64,000 nucleotides of DNA from Artemisia argyi. Taxonomy: Eukaryota > Streptophyta > Magnoliopsida > Asterales > Asteraceae. This document shows positions 1 through 11,207 of this stretch, piece after piece; position 1 is the first letter of the stretch, and each line of letters starts with the position of its first letter. Made by a program: the position numbers and the translations under genes. The notes below the pieces were generated by a model that made no database searches, was not told the DNA's origin, and saw nothing but the letters and a program-made list of their open reading frames with translations. Location of the stretch: NCBI GenBank assembly GCA_030686995.1, contig CM060698.1, positions 141,379,106 through 141,443,105 of the forward strand. The letters are read 5' to 3'.

Positions 1-1
1 A

Positions 2-1549
2 ATTCAGATTAGAATTTAGTGGCTTTGGTACCTCAGAGATAGCAGAAGTGATGGAGGAGCCAGACTGCTGTGGAGATGATGCAGCTGCAGACATATTAGC
101 CATGAAGATGGTTTGAGCTATGGGTTCTTCATTAACATCCGAATCAAAAGCATTACAGTCTTCAACTTGAAAGATGTTTGGATCATTTAGTGCCATGTCC
201 AGAACAGGTTGATCATCTACATCAGCATCAAATGTATTCTTGTCATCACCAGCTAGAAAGAGCAAAGCTTCTTCATCCAGAGCAGTACCATTCTCTTGCG
301 CCTGCATTAGCAACATCTTGTCCTTGAAGTACTCAGAGTTTTGAGGACGCTTTGGGAGAGTGCAATTCCTAGCTATATGGCCCAACCCTCCACAGTTATA
401 GCACTTAGGCTGCCTAGCTTGCACTTGAAGCGCATTCCCGACTCTATACTGCCCATTATCTCTACCAGCATTTCTTGGATTGACATTTTGTCTTCCTTGC
501 ACATTCTGCACCACCACTCTTCCATCTTCAATGACTGCTTGATTACGAGGGTTAGACGAAGTCCTGAGTTGGTTGTTAGTTGGTGGAAGTACAGCTCTGA
601 ACTGTTGGACTAATAAGGAGACTTGGTTGGAGAGGTTATCAATCATCATGTCGGTATGAGAATATCCAGAGTCAAGATGGGTGTTTAAGGCAGGTGGTGA
701 GGAAGATTATTGTCCATTAGTAGAGGTAGACCTGGATGAAGGTGGTTGAGATTGATCATTTGAAGATTGAGTGACTTGTTGAACATTAGAGACAAAGGCA
801 AGAGACTCATTTGTTGTTGTAGGACTGAGCTTTTCTCGCATTACCCGATCATAAGCTGCATGTTTCTCATGTTGTTGGAGATATGCATAAAGTTGTTCAT
901 GATTAGTATGCCTGAGACCTTTGTTGAGTTTGACAGCTGTAACAAACCTATCCCATTCAGGTGCCATGTTATTCACGAATTTTGAATTGAGCTGAATGTT
1001 TGGCATTGTCATCTTGATGGCTCGCATGTCATTGACTAGCTTGTGAAATCTGACATAGTAGTCAGTGATGCTTTCACCTGGATTCATTTTGAAGTGCTCG
1101 AATTCATCATACAGCTGGGACTCCCTATCTTCTTTGGTTAACTCAGACCCTGCAAGAAGCATCTTCACATTATCCCAAACTGCTTTAGCTTCTGTGTTAA
1201 AGCTGATGAGTTTGTAGACATCTTTAGGAAGCCCTTGAATGACAATATTCAAAGCTCTGATGTCAGCATCATAGCGTTTCTTATCTTCATCAGAAAGATC
1301 ATTGTAGGTGCGAGGTCTTTCTGGACAAACTGCCGCAGGATGGTCATCAGTAGCTGCGATTGTGTCTCTTGTTGTGCCCATGAGGAAAGGTCCTTCATCA
1401 ATGGATTTCAAGATGTTCACACCATTTTCCTTACCCAAGCAGTATAGACGAATCCTTTGAGCCCATGATTCATAGTCGGTCCTGTCCAGCATAGGAGGAC
1501 GAGTATCCGAACCTGCTGCCTGAATGTCATCCGATGCAGTGCTTGCCAT
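2..1549 (-). pseudogene. gag: copia-A gag (capsid/nucleocapsid), one in-frame stop, 3' end off window
   Basis: Gag would form the cytoplasmic particle in which retrotransposon RNA is reverse transcribed. The start is the ATG at 1547-1549 (MASTASDD...). About residues 20-200 are a UBN2/Retrotran_gag_2-type capsid domain, with typical stretches LDRTDYESWAQRI, AKAVWDNVK and ITDYYVRFHKLVNDM. The frame is open to a TAA at 707-709 and open again to the window edge. The downstream part holds a CCHC zinc knuckle, CYNCGGLGHIARNC (about 365-405), followed by a stretch familiar from Asteraceae copia polyproteins (PKRPQNSEYFKDKMLL). A CAA-to-TAA change explains the single stop. Without it gag would run more than 510 codons. 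Family assignment is firm; lineage is left open. Confidence 0.9.
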
Positions 1550-1812
1550 GCTGTGAAGACTGAGTAATTGCACGTATCAAACTGTTAGACACACGTGAAT
1601 TTCGTGTTTTGTTGCAACAAGTCGAATTACAATCACTTCTCAGAAAACAAGTCAAATCGTAAGATTAAACTCACAACGTCAAGTTACTATTAAAATAACA
1701 AGTCAAGTTGTGGGAATAGTCTCGCAACGTCAAGTTACTGAAGGAGTAGATGTAACAAATTAAGCCGCTACAGCTCACAAATTTCACGAATGTCAACACG
1801 CTAAGATAGTCA

Positions 1813-2311
1813 CAACTCGCTAAGGCAACAACTCGCTACAAATACCAAGTCACTGAAACAACTCAACTCGCTATGGAACTGCTCTAACTCGCTAGGCTAG
1901 GATCAACTCGCCAATAGTCAACTCGCTGGTAAACAACACGCTAACAGTCAACTCGCTATTAATCAAGTCGCTAATGATCAACTCGCCAGATCCACAAAAC
2001 TCCAAAATCTGACAACTCGCTAGTAGACAAGTCGCTAGTCTGACAAAACGCTGACTGCTCAACTCGCTATTCCCAATTCGATAAAGCCTCAACTCGCTAG
2101 AAGTAGTAACTCGCTAATCAGATCAAATCTCTAGTTATGCCAACTCGCTGGTTACTCAACTCGCTAGGCCACAACTCGCTAGACTAATAAGACAGAAACG
2201 TCACTGTCTAGCGTTTTGTCTTAAAGTCCAAAAATAGCAACCCGCCAAACCTCTAACCTCAACTCGCTACAAAAATATGCCAACTCTCTACCAGGAAGTA
2301 CCAACTCGCTA
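1813..2311 (-). repeat. Dispersed short-word array (CAACTCGCT) in copia-A leader
   Basis: Between the PBS and gag the 8-mer AACTCGCT occurs about 15 times exactly, with roughly nine near variants (AACTCGCC, AAGTCGCT, AACACGCT and similar). Spacing is irregular, about 12 to 70 bp. It is not a tandem minisatellite, because the spacers are unrelated. In the transcript the word reads AGCGAGTTG. The remainder of 1574-2560 is noncoding leader with looser CAAGTCAAGTT-like words at 1615-1740. Confidence 0.85.
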
Positions 2312-2542
2312 ACAAGAAATAACTCACGAAATGCCACCAATGTCCACACGAGTGATGAAATGACTAAACCAAGGTTACTACAAGGTGTCTATACTACTTT
2401 TAAGCAAGAAAGTACAACAAGAATGCCAAGAGAAACGCCTAACGAGATCAAACAAGTGAGGAAACTACTAAAACCATTCGAACCAAGCTAAACTCACAAA
2501 CCAATCAATAAATCCGAGCACACCACTAATCCTAGGATAGAA

Positions 2543-2558
2543 CCTGGCTCTGATACCA
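2543..2558 (-). other. Primer-binding site of copia-A (initiator Met tRNA)
   Basis: The minus strand reads TGGTATCAGAGCCAGG two bases inside the LTR edge. This is complementary to the 3' end of plant initiator tRNA-Met, the usual primer of plant copia elements. It fixes the orientation and the inner LTR edge. Confidence 0.9.
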
Positions 2559-2560
2559 AT

Positions 2561-2947
2561 TGTAATATACTCTAATATTAGAACATGGATGGTTTAGTGA
2601 TTAGATTGATTCTAGGTTATGTTTTCTAGTGAGAAGTTAGAGAGAGAAAGAGATGAGAAAGTTGGGAGCCTTATGAGAGAAAAACTTGTAGAATGTTAGA
2701 TTGAAAATGAAGGTCCAACCCTTTCCCATGGGTGGGAAAGGGTATATATAGTTACAATGGAAACGCCTCTTGAAACGGGCTGTAGAGTGGGCTGACAGTA
2801 GGTAAGAGACCCGACCCGACTCGACTCCACAAATACTAACTAATACTACTCTACATACTAACTAATATGATAGTTACTACGAGCTACAATATGCTAAACT
2901 GTACACGGGGTGACCGATTCTTCATATGAATAAACGTATCCCTAACA
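2561..2947 (-). repeat. 5' LTR of copia-A (387 bp)
   Basis: In the element's sense the LTR starts TGTTAGGGAT and ends ATATTACA, directly before the PBS. The plus-strand motif gggtatatatag (about 2738-2750) may be the TATA region read from the other strand. Only one LTR is inside the window. Confidence 0.75.
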
Positions 2948-2949
2948 AT

Positions 2950-3235
2950 CCTCACGCTTCCAAGTAAACTCAGGACCACGCTTAGAATTCCATCATACTT
3001 TTACCAATGCAATCTTACTACGCTTCATACTCTTAACTTCTCAGTTCATAATCTCAACAGGTTCCTCCACAAAGTGAAGTGTTCTGTTAACCTTAACCTC
3101 ATCTAGTGGCACATGCAAACTAGCTTCTGCCAAACACTTCTTCAAATTAGACACGTGAAACGTATCATGCACACCACTTAATTCCTCAGGAAATCTCAAA
3201 CGATATGCCACAAGTCCAATCCTCTCCGTAATCAC
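2950..3235 (-). pseudogene. gypsy-B integrase C-terminus and chromodomain-like tail
   Basis: The minus strand encodes a conserved segment near the integrase C-terminus, with RFPEELSGVHDTFHVSNLKKC in the middle and FVEEPVEIMN at the end, followed by a TGA at about 3041-3043. Past the stop the frame resumes with a tail (KRSKIALVKV, then RGPEFTWKRED) that resembles the end of a chromodomain. Such tails guide integration of chromoviruses to particular chromatin. Copia-A truncates it at 2948. A frame change separates it from the preceding integrase part at about 3235-3266. Confidence 0.8.
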
Positions 3236-3265
3236 AAATGGCCCAACATATCTAGGTGCTAACTT

Positions 3266-3727
3266 TCATTTCTTACCGAAACGCACAACACCCTTCCATG
3301 GTGACACCTTCAACATCACAAAATCCCCAACACTAAACTCCAAGGGTTTGAGGCGATTATCCGCATAACTCTTTTGACGATCTCTCGCAGCCTTAAGTCT
3401 CTCTTTAATCCGAAAAACCATATCTGTAGTCTCTTGTACTAATTCAAGTCCAATTAACTGACTCATCCCAACCTCTGTCCATAACACCGGTGATCTACAC
3501 TTCCTTCCATACAACATCTCAAACGGTGCACACCTAATGCTTGAATGATAGCTGTTATTATAGGAAAACTCAGCCAAACGCAAGTGAGTATCCCAGCTTC
3601 CTCCAAAATCAATAGCACAAGCACGAAGCAAATCCTCTAACGTCTGAATCGTTTGCTCACTTTGCCCATCGGTCTGTGGATGATAAGCAGTACTCATATC
3701 TAACTGTGTATTCAAAGCCTTTTGCAA
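3266..3727 (-). pseudogene. gypsy-B integrase, catalytic Glu part
   Basis: This carries the third acidic residue region of the integrase DDE core ([21 protein letters not shown], with the Glu in the [10 protein letters not shown] stretch) and the following conserved block [19 protein letters not shown] and CRSPVLW. A stop at about 3731-3733 divides it from the two catalytic Asp residues in the next segment. Otherwise it would continue the same frame. The sequence looks only lightly decayed. Confidence 0.88.
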
Positions 3728-3733
3728 CGACTG

Positions 3734-4603
3734 CTAGAACCGCGAAGTGAATCTACTATCCCGATCTAAAATGATAGGCACAGGCACACCATGCCTTGCC
3801 ACAATCTCATTTATATAGATCCTTGCCAACTTCTCCATCTTGTAATCCTCACGAATGGCCAGAAAATGTGCAGACTTCGTCAATCTGTCCATAATGACCC
3901 ATATCGTGTCATGTCCATTACTTGTGTGAGGCAATTTAGTAATGAAATCCATTGTTATATTATCCCAATTCCATTCAGGAATTGGCGGCTGCTGCAACAA
4001 TCCAGAGGGTTTCTGATGTTCAGCCTTAACTTTCAAACAAGTTAAGCATCGACTAATATACTCAGCTATCTCCCTATTCATTCCCGGCCACCAATAAGCA
4101 TCTCTAAGATCATAGTACATCTTATCAGACCCTGGATGAATCGAGTATCTCGTCTTATGAGCCTCATCCATGATCACCTTTCTCCCATCTCCCACTAGTG
4201 GAACCCATATTCGATCTAAGAAATATAGTCCACCATCTTCCTTTCTTTCCATCTGCTGATCTAAACCACGCAACATTTCAGCCACAAGGTTCTCATCCTT
4301 GAGAGCCTCCTCTTGTGCTACCAATATCTTACTCTTAATTCCTGACTGCAATGTTATGCTCATAGCTCGCACACGTCTTGGCTTAATTCTTTCTTTTCTA
4401 CTCAACACATCGGCCACCACATTCGCTTTTCGAGGATGATAATGAATGTCGCAGTCATAATCACTTAACAGCTCCATCCATCTTCTTTGATGCATATTCA
4501 ACTCCTTCTGATTAAAAATATGCTGAAGACTCTTATGGTCAGTATAGACCGTACTCTTCGTACCATACAAATAATGTCTCCAATTCTTGAGAGCAAATAC
4601 CAT
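3734..4603 (-). pseudogene. gypsy-B RNase H end and integrase N-terminal and core part
   Basis: The first about 70 residues finish RNase H ([36 protein letters not shown]). Then come the HHCC zinc-binding integrase domain ([25 protein letters not shown]) and the catalytic core with Asp in [10 protein letters not shown] and Asp in ILDRDSRF. The first zinc His is not obvious: it should lie in the [11 protein letters not shown] stretch. The N-terminus is out of frame with the RT part by a break at about 4603-4618. Confidence 0.88.
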
Positions 4604-4614
4604 CGCACCAATCT

Positions 4615-5724
4615 CTAGGTCGTGAGTTGTATAATTTTCTCATGAACCTTGAGTTGTCGTGATGCATAAGCTATCACCTTCCCCCTTTGCATTAACATAC
4701 ATCCAAAACCTTGATTCGACGCATCACAATATACCACAAAATCATCTGGCCCGTCAGGTAACGTCAGAATAGGTGCATTACACAAACTATCCTTTAGTGT
4801 CTGAAAAGCCACTTCTTGCTCATCCCTCCACTCATACTTCTTATTCTTCTGAGTCAACATAGTGAGAGGCTTAGCAATCTTCGAAAAATTTGCTATAAAT
4901 CTCCTGTAGTATCCTGCCAGTCCTAAGAAAGAGCATATCTCAGAAGGTGTAGTAGGAGCCTTCCAATTCTTGACCGCTTCTATCTTGCTAGGATCTACAT
5001 GTATACCTTCACTATTCAGTATATGACCAAGAAATTGCACCTCTTGCAGCCAAAATTCACATTTAGAGAACTTAGCGTACAATCTCTCATTCTCCAACAA
5101 GCCAAGTATTAACGTCAGGTGTTCCCCATGCTCTTCCTTCGACTTGGAGTAAATCAGGATGTCTTCAATGAACACAATTACGAATTTATCCAAATAGGGC
5201 CTACACACACGATTCATCAAATCCATGAATACCGCTGGTGCATTAGTCAACCCAAATGGCATAACCGTAAACTCAAAGTGTCCATAACGAGTTCTAAAAG
5301 TTGTCTTGGGAATATCCTCCTCATGCACTCTTAACTGATGATAACCAGATCGCAGATCTATCTTTGAGAAAAATCTAGCACCCTGCAACTGGTCGAAAAG
5401 ATCATCAATTGTAGGTAGAGGATATCGATTCTTCACCGTTAACTTATTCAACTCTCGGTAATCAATACACATTCTAAACGAACCATCCTTCTTCTTAACG
5501 AACAAATCAGGTGCTCCCCACGGGGAATGACTAGGTCGAATAAACCCCTTATCTTGAAGTTCTTTCAACTTTGCAACCAACTCCTGCATCTCCGTAGGTG
5601 CCAACCGATAAGGAGCTTTCGCTACCGGCGTCGCTCCAGGAATTAACTCAATACGAAACTCCACCTGTCGTATCGGCGGTAATCCGGACAAATCCTCAGG
5701 AAAAATGCCCGAAAACTCAAACAC
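4615..5724 (-). pseudogene. gypsy-B reverse transcriptase and RNase H start, altered active site
   Basis: This encodes the conserved RT of Ty3/gypsy elements: the N-terminal [10 protein letters not shown] block, [19 protein letters not shown], the YRLAPTE and [11 protein letters not shown] blocks, [18 protein letters not shown], and RNase H beginning [14 protein letters not shown]. The catalytic box reads FIEDIL where the family has FIDDIL, so the first metal-binding Asp is Glu. With the surrounding frameshifts this suggests a dead enzyme. The upstream end overlaps the gag-protease segment by a few bases in another frame, which marks a frameshift near 5717-5724. Confidence 0.9.
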
Positions 5725-6916
5725 TACTGGAATATCCCCCTTTGAGTTCCCTAGACTTCGAACTCATAAGGGATTTCGAATTCTTCTCCACACTTTCTCC
5801 TTGTACTCGCAGCACCTCACCATTCTCTAATGGAATTCGAACCACCTTCTCATGGCATACTACTTCTGCCTTATGCCTAGTGAACCAATCCATCCCTATT
5901 ACCACATCAAAACTACCATGTCCTAAGGGTATTAAGTCAATCTTAAACGTAACACCCTCTAACACGATAACATACCCACGAATAACCTTATCAACCTCTA
6001 TTTCTATACCACTAGCTATTTCAATCAAAATACTAGGTCTAAGTTCACTAAACTCAACACCCAATATTCTAGCAAATTCAGTAGTAGCAAAATAGTAATC
6101 CGCACCCGTATCAAATAAAGTAGTAGCATAATAACCATTAAGAGAGAATGTACCAGTAACAATGTTCGGGTCTTGGTGCGCCTCACTTGCATTCATTGTA
6201 AATGCCTTTACCTTAGCTGCATTTCTATTAAACCCTTGTCCTTGTCCTCCTTCAATAGCCAGTTGATTCCCAGGCCGTCCAAACATTCCAACAAGTTTGG
6301 GACACCAGTTTCGCAGATGATCGGTACTACCACACTCGTAGCACGCCCTGCGATAAGGCCCCGCACCCACCGAGTTAATTGGAGTTGCCTGAATAATCCC
6401 TCTTTGACAATACCTAGCAATGTGCCCAGGTTTGCCACACCTGAAACACACATGACATGCAGCATTCTCAGGATGATTGCCACTACACTTAGCACATCTA
6501 GAGGCATTACCAACATATCCCCTCTTCTCATTATTACCAGTCACAGCCGTTGAAGCTGTTCCCACATAACCTGCTGCTATTATAGGATTCGTTGCTACGA
6601 ACCCCTTCCCTTTCCTTGCTTTCTTATTGTCACCACTAAAACCAACTGTCTTAGTAGTATAAAACTCCTCTCGCTTCTTCTCTCCCGACTTTTCAAGTGT
6701 TCCACTCCTAACCGCTTCATCTGTCAGTGCCCCGGCCTTTTGAATAGCACTTAGAAGTGTTGTCGGCTCAGTCGCCCTAACCATCGAGCGAATCTGTGGA
6801 ACCAACCCACGGATATACCTCTTAATACGCTTCGATTCAGGAGTTACTAGATGATGAACCATCCTAGCTAACTCATGAAACCTATCAGTGTACCCCATAT
6901 GATTAGCCCCAACCAT
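5717..6916 (-). pseudogene. gypsy-B gag C-terminal half, zinc knuckles and aspartic protease
   Basis: In order: end of the capsid domain (YTDRFHELARMVHHLVTPES, YIRGLVPQIRSMV), two CCHC knuckles (CFRCGKPGHIARYC and a second CYECGSTDHLRNWC), then a retropepsin with active site LFDTGADYYF and the flap-side region VIGMDWFTRH. It is separated from the first half of gag by one TAG at about 6917-6925 where relatives have a Trp codon. Otherwise it is open for 399 codons. The protease active site is intact. Confidence 0.92.
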
Positions 6917-6925
6917 AGTATGATT

Positions 6926-7471
6926 CTACAACTCTTCTTCCAATTTCTGCATTTCATTGGTTGGACAAAACTCCTCCACCATTATGGCTTTGAAGTCCTC
7001 CCAAGTCATACCCAAAGCCGCAACTCGTCCTCTAGCTTGCAGTTGCGTGTTCCACCAGGTCAACGCCTTGTTAACCAAGGAACTAACCGCATACTTAACT
7101 TTCTGGCCCTCACTACATCCACTTATGTCCATCACCGACTCCATTTTCTCTATCCATCGAGTGAGTGCAATCGCCCCACCCTTCCCATCAAACTCCTTGG
7201 GCTTACAAGCCATAAACTCCTTATAAGTACACCCATTATTTCCACTTCCACCACTTCCAGCGCCATCAGGATGAGCTCCACTGCCCATCTGCGCACTCAA
7301 TTGAGTCACAAGTTCAGGCATTAAAGCTTCTAGCTGCTGATTGATCATCTGTTGGAAGATAGGGTTGCTATCCCCAATAATGGGTGTCGACTTCTTGGAC
7401 TTCTTCGGCATCCGGTAAGCTCCACTCATCGGTGACTTAGTGATAGGTCGTCTTGGTTTCCTTGGCGCCAT
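6926..7471 (-). pseudogene. gag: gypsy-B gag N-terminal half
   Basis: The start is taken at the ATG at 7469-7471 (MAPRKPRRP), because gypsy-G gag begins with the same MAP motif. An in-frame upstream ATG at 7508-7510 is less likely. A basic N-terminus is followed by the retrotransposon capsid domain (GCTYKEFMACKPKEFDG, TRWIEKMESV, KALTWWNTQL, MTWEDFKAIM). A TAG right after EMQKLEEEL ends it, and the reading frame continues beyond. The gap 7472-8005 up to the leader ORF is AT-rich and holds no gene that I can see. Confidence 0.9.
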
Positions 7472-8005
7472 TTCCTGAACATGCAGGACAATAGAACCAT
7501 TAGAGACCATTCACAAGATTCCACAATTTCCGTAATCATACCCAATCATCTACCTCCCATCACATGAGACACTCTCAATCATATAACCAAATTAACTCAA
7601 CTCTACCACACATATGCATATCACCATTGATTCAATGTAACATTGGCTGTAAGTCCACATATGTCGTGATACATTTATAATTGTGTTGGCCACCCACAAT
7701 TTTAGATGTATCCTTCCACATGTGTACTTACTTCCAAAGCCACACCTAACAATAGTAACATCTTATAACAAATAACACACAATCAATACCATCCAAACTA
7801 TACTCCCATAATACACATAATATACACACCAAAATATTCAAACTTGCCCAAGGCTTCTCATAAAAAAAAAAGGGATAAATCCCAAAATCCGAAGGAATTC
7901 ACATTTCAACATACAATCAACGTCAAAATAACTCAACAAAACCATAAAACATTGAAAACGTAACATTGAAAACAAGTCGTACGCGGTTCGAGTCCTATCT
8001 AAGAC

Positions 8006-8467
8006 CTAAAATGGTGTACAAGCAGTGGACTCCAAATCCGAATCCACTTCCTCCTCCTCGTTCACCCATCCATTCTTATTTCTATGATTTTGTGGTAGAG
8101 GATGTCTTGCAAAATCATCTTCATGATTTCTTAACTCTTCATCTATCCTATCCAAAAAATCATACAACCCTCGGGGTCTAGCCTAAAGTACCCCATCATC
8201 TTCCAGAAACTGAGGACACCTACACGGGTACTTGATGGTAAAACCTTCTTTATCAGCTACCTTTGTCTCATATCTCTCCACCGTTTCCCCATTCACATTC
8301 TCGAGTGTCAGCTTCTCTTCAATCACACATGGTACCATGCTAGCGGGGACCAATATCCTTCTGTTGGTTCTCTTCATATTCCCAACTCTCTTACGTCCCT
8401 TAGCAACTACAGTGGTCCAACGAAGCGTCTTTCGCGCAGGAGGTGCCACTCTATAAATGACACACAC
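8006..8467 (-). pseudogene. Leader ORF (ORF0) of gypsy-B, split by an in-frame TAG
   Basis: Between PBS and gag lies a 94-codon ORF (ATG at 8465-8467) ending in TAG at 8183-8185. The same frame then stays open for another 58 codons to a TAG at 8006-8008. The first part has RWTTVVAKGRKR and KYPCRCPQF. The second has RPRGLYDFLDRIDEEL and ends in an acidic stretch. Gypsy-H encodes a diverged version of both halves (54640-55060) with a TAG at exactly the same place. I do not recognise a domain. It may be a separate leader protein, a gag extension made by stop-codon readthrough, or a decayed gene whose stop predates both copies. Confidence 0.55.
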
Positions 8468-8633
8468 ACGATGCTAAGTACAGGGTTTGATAGACGTTCA
8501 AAAACTCGGTAAAATAACTCATAATTTAGGAAAATAGACAGGTAAAGATATTACACTTACACATAGGTCCTAAATGCAACTATATGAGGGACTCCTAAGC
8601 TATAGTCTAGGTTAAACAACCTAATTCTCTATA

Positions 8634-8651
8634 ACCAAGGCTCTGATACCA
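8634..8651 (-). other. Primer-binding site of gypsy-B (initiator Met tRNA)
   Basis: The minus strand reads TGGTATCAGAGCCTTGG, three bases from the LTR edge at 8655. Confidence 0.9.
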
Positions 8652-8654
8652 ATC

Positions 8655-11207
8655 TGTCACACCCCGCCACGACGGAAACGCGCGGGTGTAACTTCATGGA
8701 TATCATCACAACACCTGGTGTCTACATAGAGAACAACTACATGCACCTAAATAGAGCAATGTACCAACACACAGTGTTGTAACAATACCCCAAAATAAAC
8801 AACCAAAACAATAATCCAAAAGGTATCTTCAATAAATACGAAAATAACAAACGATAAACATAAATGTATCAAAACCAAATCCAAATCAAGTCAAATCCCA
8901 AAACATAAGTAAGGTCTCCATATGCAACTAAGTTTCGCCTAATTGCTGCCCTCAACTTTAGTCTTAGAATGCTCACCTGAAAATGATGCTTAAAATGTCA
9001 ACATTACGTTGGTGAGATTCATAGGTTTAGACACACTTACACTCACAAGGCAACCAGATTACTGTGATCATAAATTATAGCTGGAAAAATAAATTACAGT
9101 TATCATATAGCTACATGTATTTGCAAGTCAATAATCACACACAAAGGCAACAACACACATAAGGCAACATCACACATAAGGCAACATCAGGACGGCTCGT
9201 GTCCTCCGATCCCACAATGATTACAACAGGACGGCTTATGTCCTCCGATCCCACAATGATTACAACAGGACGGCTCATGTCCTCCAATCCCACAATAAAC
9301 CACAATTAGGTTGCATGCGCGAGCAACAGGATAAGCATCCTCCTAATTTGAACACATATATATCCACACAAGCAAATAATCACACATAGCATGCATACGA
9401 TAACATTATAAGTCCAAGCTCTTTGACACACACATAATCACAGTAACTCAAATATTTAAGACAAGCATAATTCCCAACCCAAGTTTAAAACAAAGTAAAA
9501 ATATGGGACTATGAGCTCACCTTAAAGTCCGCAGCTTCCACAAAAACAACTCACAATCTATAGCACACAAAAAAAATCCATATTACATAAGGTCAAGCTA
9601 AAAGCTACAACCCATGTAATACACATATAATGGATGTCTAAGACTCATATGACCCACCATGGATCTCATAGACACCATACTAACCACCACCATAACTTAA
9701 TACTCACTAAATCCCTTGCACTCTTAAAATCAGAAAACGCAGAATTTTTGGGTACATTCACCCACATGAAATCATGACAAATAAAGCTCAACAACTCACA
9801 CCAAAAATTTACCATGGTCTCTCATAAGCATACAAGCTAATCCCAGAAGGCCATGGACCAATAACACACACAAGCACTCAAAAGAAAATCAAACTTGTCA
9901 ACTACTCAAATTCGGATCTGAACGCACACTAAAAAGTTTTGATTAACATAAAATACTTCCACAAGTTTTTATCGCGAATCCCTTTTGTGATAGTCTATTA
10001 TAACCTAATAATTAACTATTCTATAAGGGCTAGTCAAAATACCACTTTTAAAACCACAAAACACCCTCAAACTTTTACCCAAAATCTGTCCAGTTTGACA
10101 ACTTTGACACCTTAACAAAGAAAAATCAAAAGACCAACTTTCTGACCTTGAAATCAGTCGTGGCTGGACTTTTTGGAAAGATCTTTCATTAAACTTCAAT
10201 ATAGACCTTAAATTCGTGACTTAACTCTTCACCATCTATTATTTACACTCACATCTTTACAGCCATAATTTTCTGCCCAAACCCTAACACATAATCTAAC
10301 GCGTTTTACACTCAATTCTCTTATCCAATAACCATATTATTAACAACTAATGATCCTAACATGTTTTACTTCATTAATTTACAGAAGTATATAAACCCTA
10401 GATTCCATCATATTAAATATTACATGAATCATAACAATAATTAATTAATTACATGAAAATTAGTATTAAAAATATACCTTGATCTTGGTTTTAGCTTCAA
10501 AAACAAAACCCTAATTTTTTCTCTTGTTGCTCTCCCCCTTGTTCGACCGTATACTCCAAAAGAAGGGATAGGGAGATTTTGATTTTGTATTTATAATTAT
10601 TTTGGATAACCCTTAAGGCTGAGAGTTGTATTTGGTACTAAATTTGGTTTCCTTTTTTCCCCAAAACCATATATTCGGCCGCCCCTTTAATTATATTTAT
10701 TTATTTATTTATTTTTAAATTTATTTATTACATTCAAAACCTCATACTTTTCATATTTTATGTAATCCCATAACAAAACCTAATGTCTTTCGCGATAAAC
10801 CTTAATTTTACGACAACCCGGAAAATATTCATTTTCAAAATAAAGTTTCCAAAAATAGATTTTCACACACTCCATAAACATTTCTCACAACGACAACATT
10901 CCCGTAACTTACTAACGCTCAAATACTTGAACAAAGACTCGTTACGCAAAACTTCAGAACACCAAATATACACAAATCATTTCTACACCACCTGGGTGAT
11001 CAAAATGAACTTTCCCAAAATCAACATCACCAAAAATCACAATGACAACCACAACGCGAAGGGATTTAGTGCTAACCCAAATACTAATCATATTATAACA
11101 CACAATAATCACACATATACCCATATACCTACTCAAACCACACCAAACAAAGTTAGACAACTCAAAACTAAAGGTCTAACTAACCTGTTAAAATCACGGT
11201 TGTTACA
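8655..11207 (-). repeat. 5' LTR of gypsy-B (2553 bp)
   Basis: In the plus strand it begins TGTCACACCCCGCC and ends GGTTGTTACA. Both edges and most of the interior align with the two gypsy-H LTRs (48670-50988 and 55249-57775). It contains a three-copy 39-bp tandem repeat, a conserved block at 8972-9029 shared with other gypsy families, and an AT-rich U3 side around 10300-10750. No coding potential is credible here. The ORF-like stretch at 10783-11223 is low-complexity LTR sequence. Confidence 0.9.
9189..9305 (-). repeat. 39-bp tandem repeat, 3 copies, in gypsy-B LTR
   Basis: Three head-to-tail units each begin AGGACGGCTCGTGTCC (with small changes) and end with GATTACAAC. Each unit starts with a small inverted repeat GGAC...GTCC. 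The gypsy-H LTRs keep two diverged copies (about 49128-49192 and 55706-55770). Confidence 0.85.

Larger units (their letters stand above)
1..2947 (-). mobile_element. Copia-A: 5' part of a Ty1/copia retrotransposon (runs off left edge)
   Basis: On the minus strand the order is LTR (2561-2947), an initiator-Met PBS, a repeat-filled leader and gag. The rest of the element lies left of the window. The right edge is placed where the LTR ends in CA at 2947 and gypsy-B sequence begins: the DNA after 2948 matches gypsy-H around 51344, so copia-A landed inside gypsy-B pol. The far TSD copy is not visible, so the insertion cannot be confirmed by duplication. Confidence 0.85.
2948..11207 (-). mobile_element. 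Gypsy-B: Ty3/gypsy retrotransposon with 2.55-kb LTR (3' LTR off window)
   Basis: In minus-strand order: LTR 8655-11207, PBS, leader ORF, gag, zinc knuckles, protease, RT, RNase H, integrase and a chromodomain-like tail, cut by copia-A at 2948. This is the gypsy order (integrase after RT). Several stops and frameshifts interrupt an otherwise recognisable polyprotein. The element lies inside copia-C gag: copia-C coding sequence resumes directly at 11208. Gypsy-H (48670-57775) is the same family. The C-terminal HDTFHVSNL...EEPVEIM region and the very long LTR resemble Tekay/Del-like chromoviruses, but the lineage is uncertain. Confidence 0.9.

Noticed and set aside
1813..2311. CRISPR-like or centromeric satellite array
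   Set aside because: The words are 8-9 bp with unrelated, irregular spacers inside a copia leader, so neither type fits.
2543..2558. tRNA gene at primer-binding sites
   Set aside because: Only the 16-18 nt complement of a tRNA 3' end is present at each site. No cloverleaf was found.
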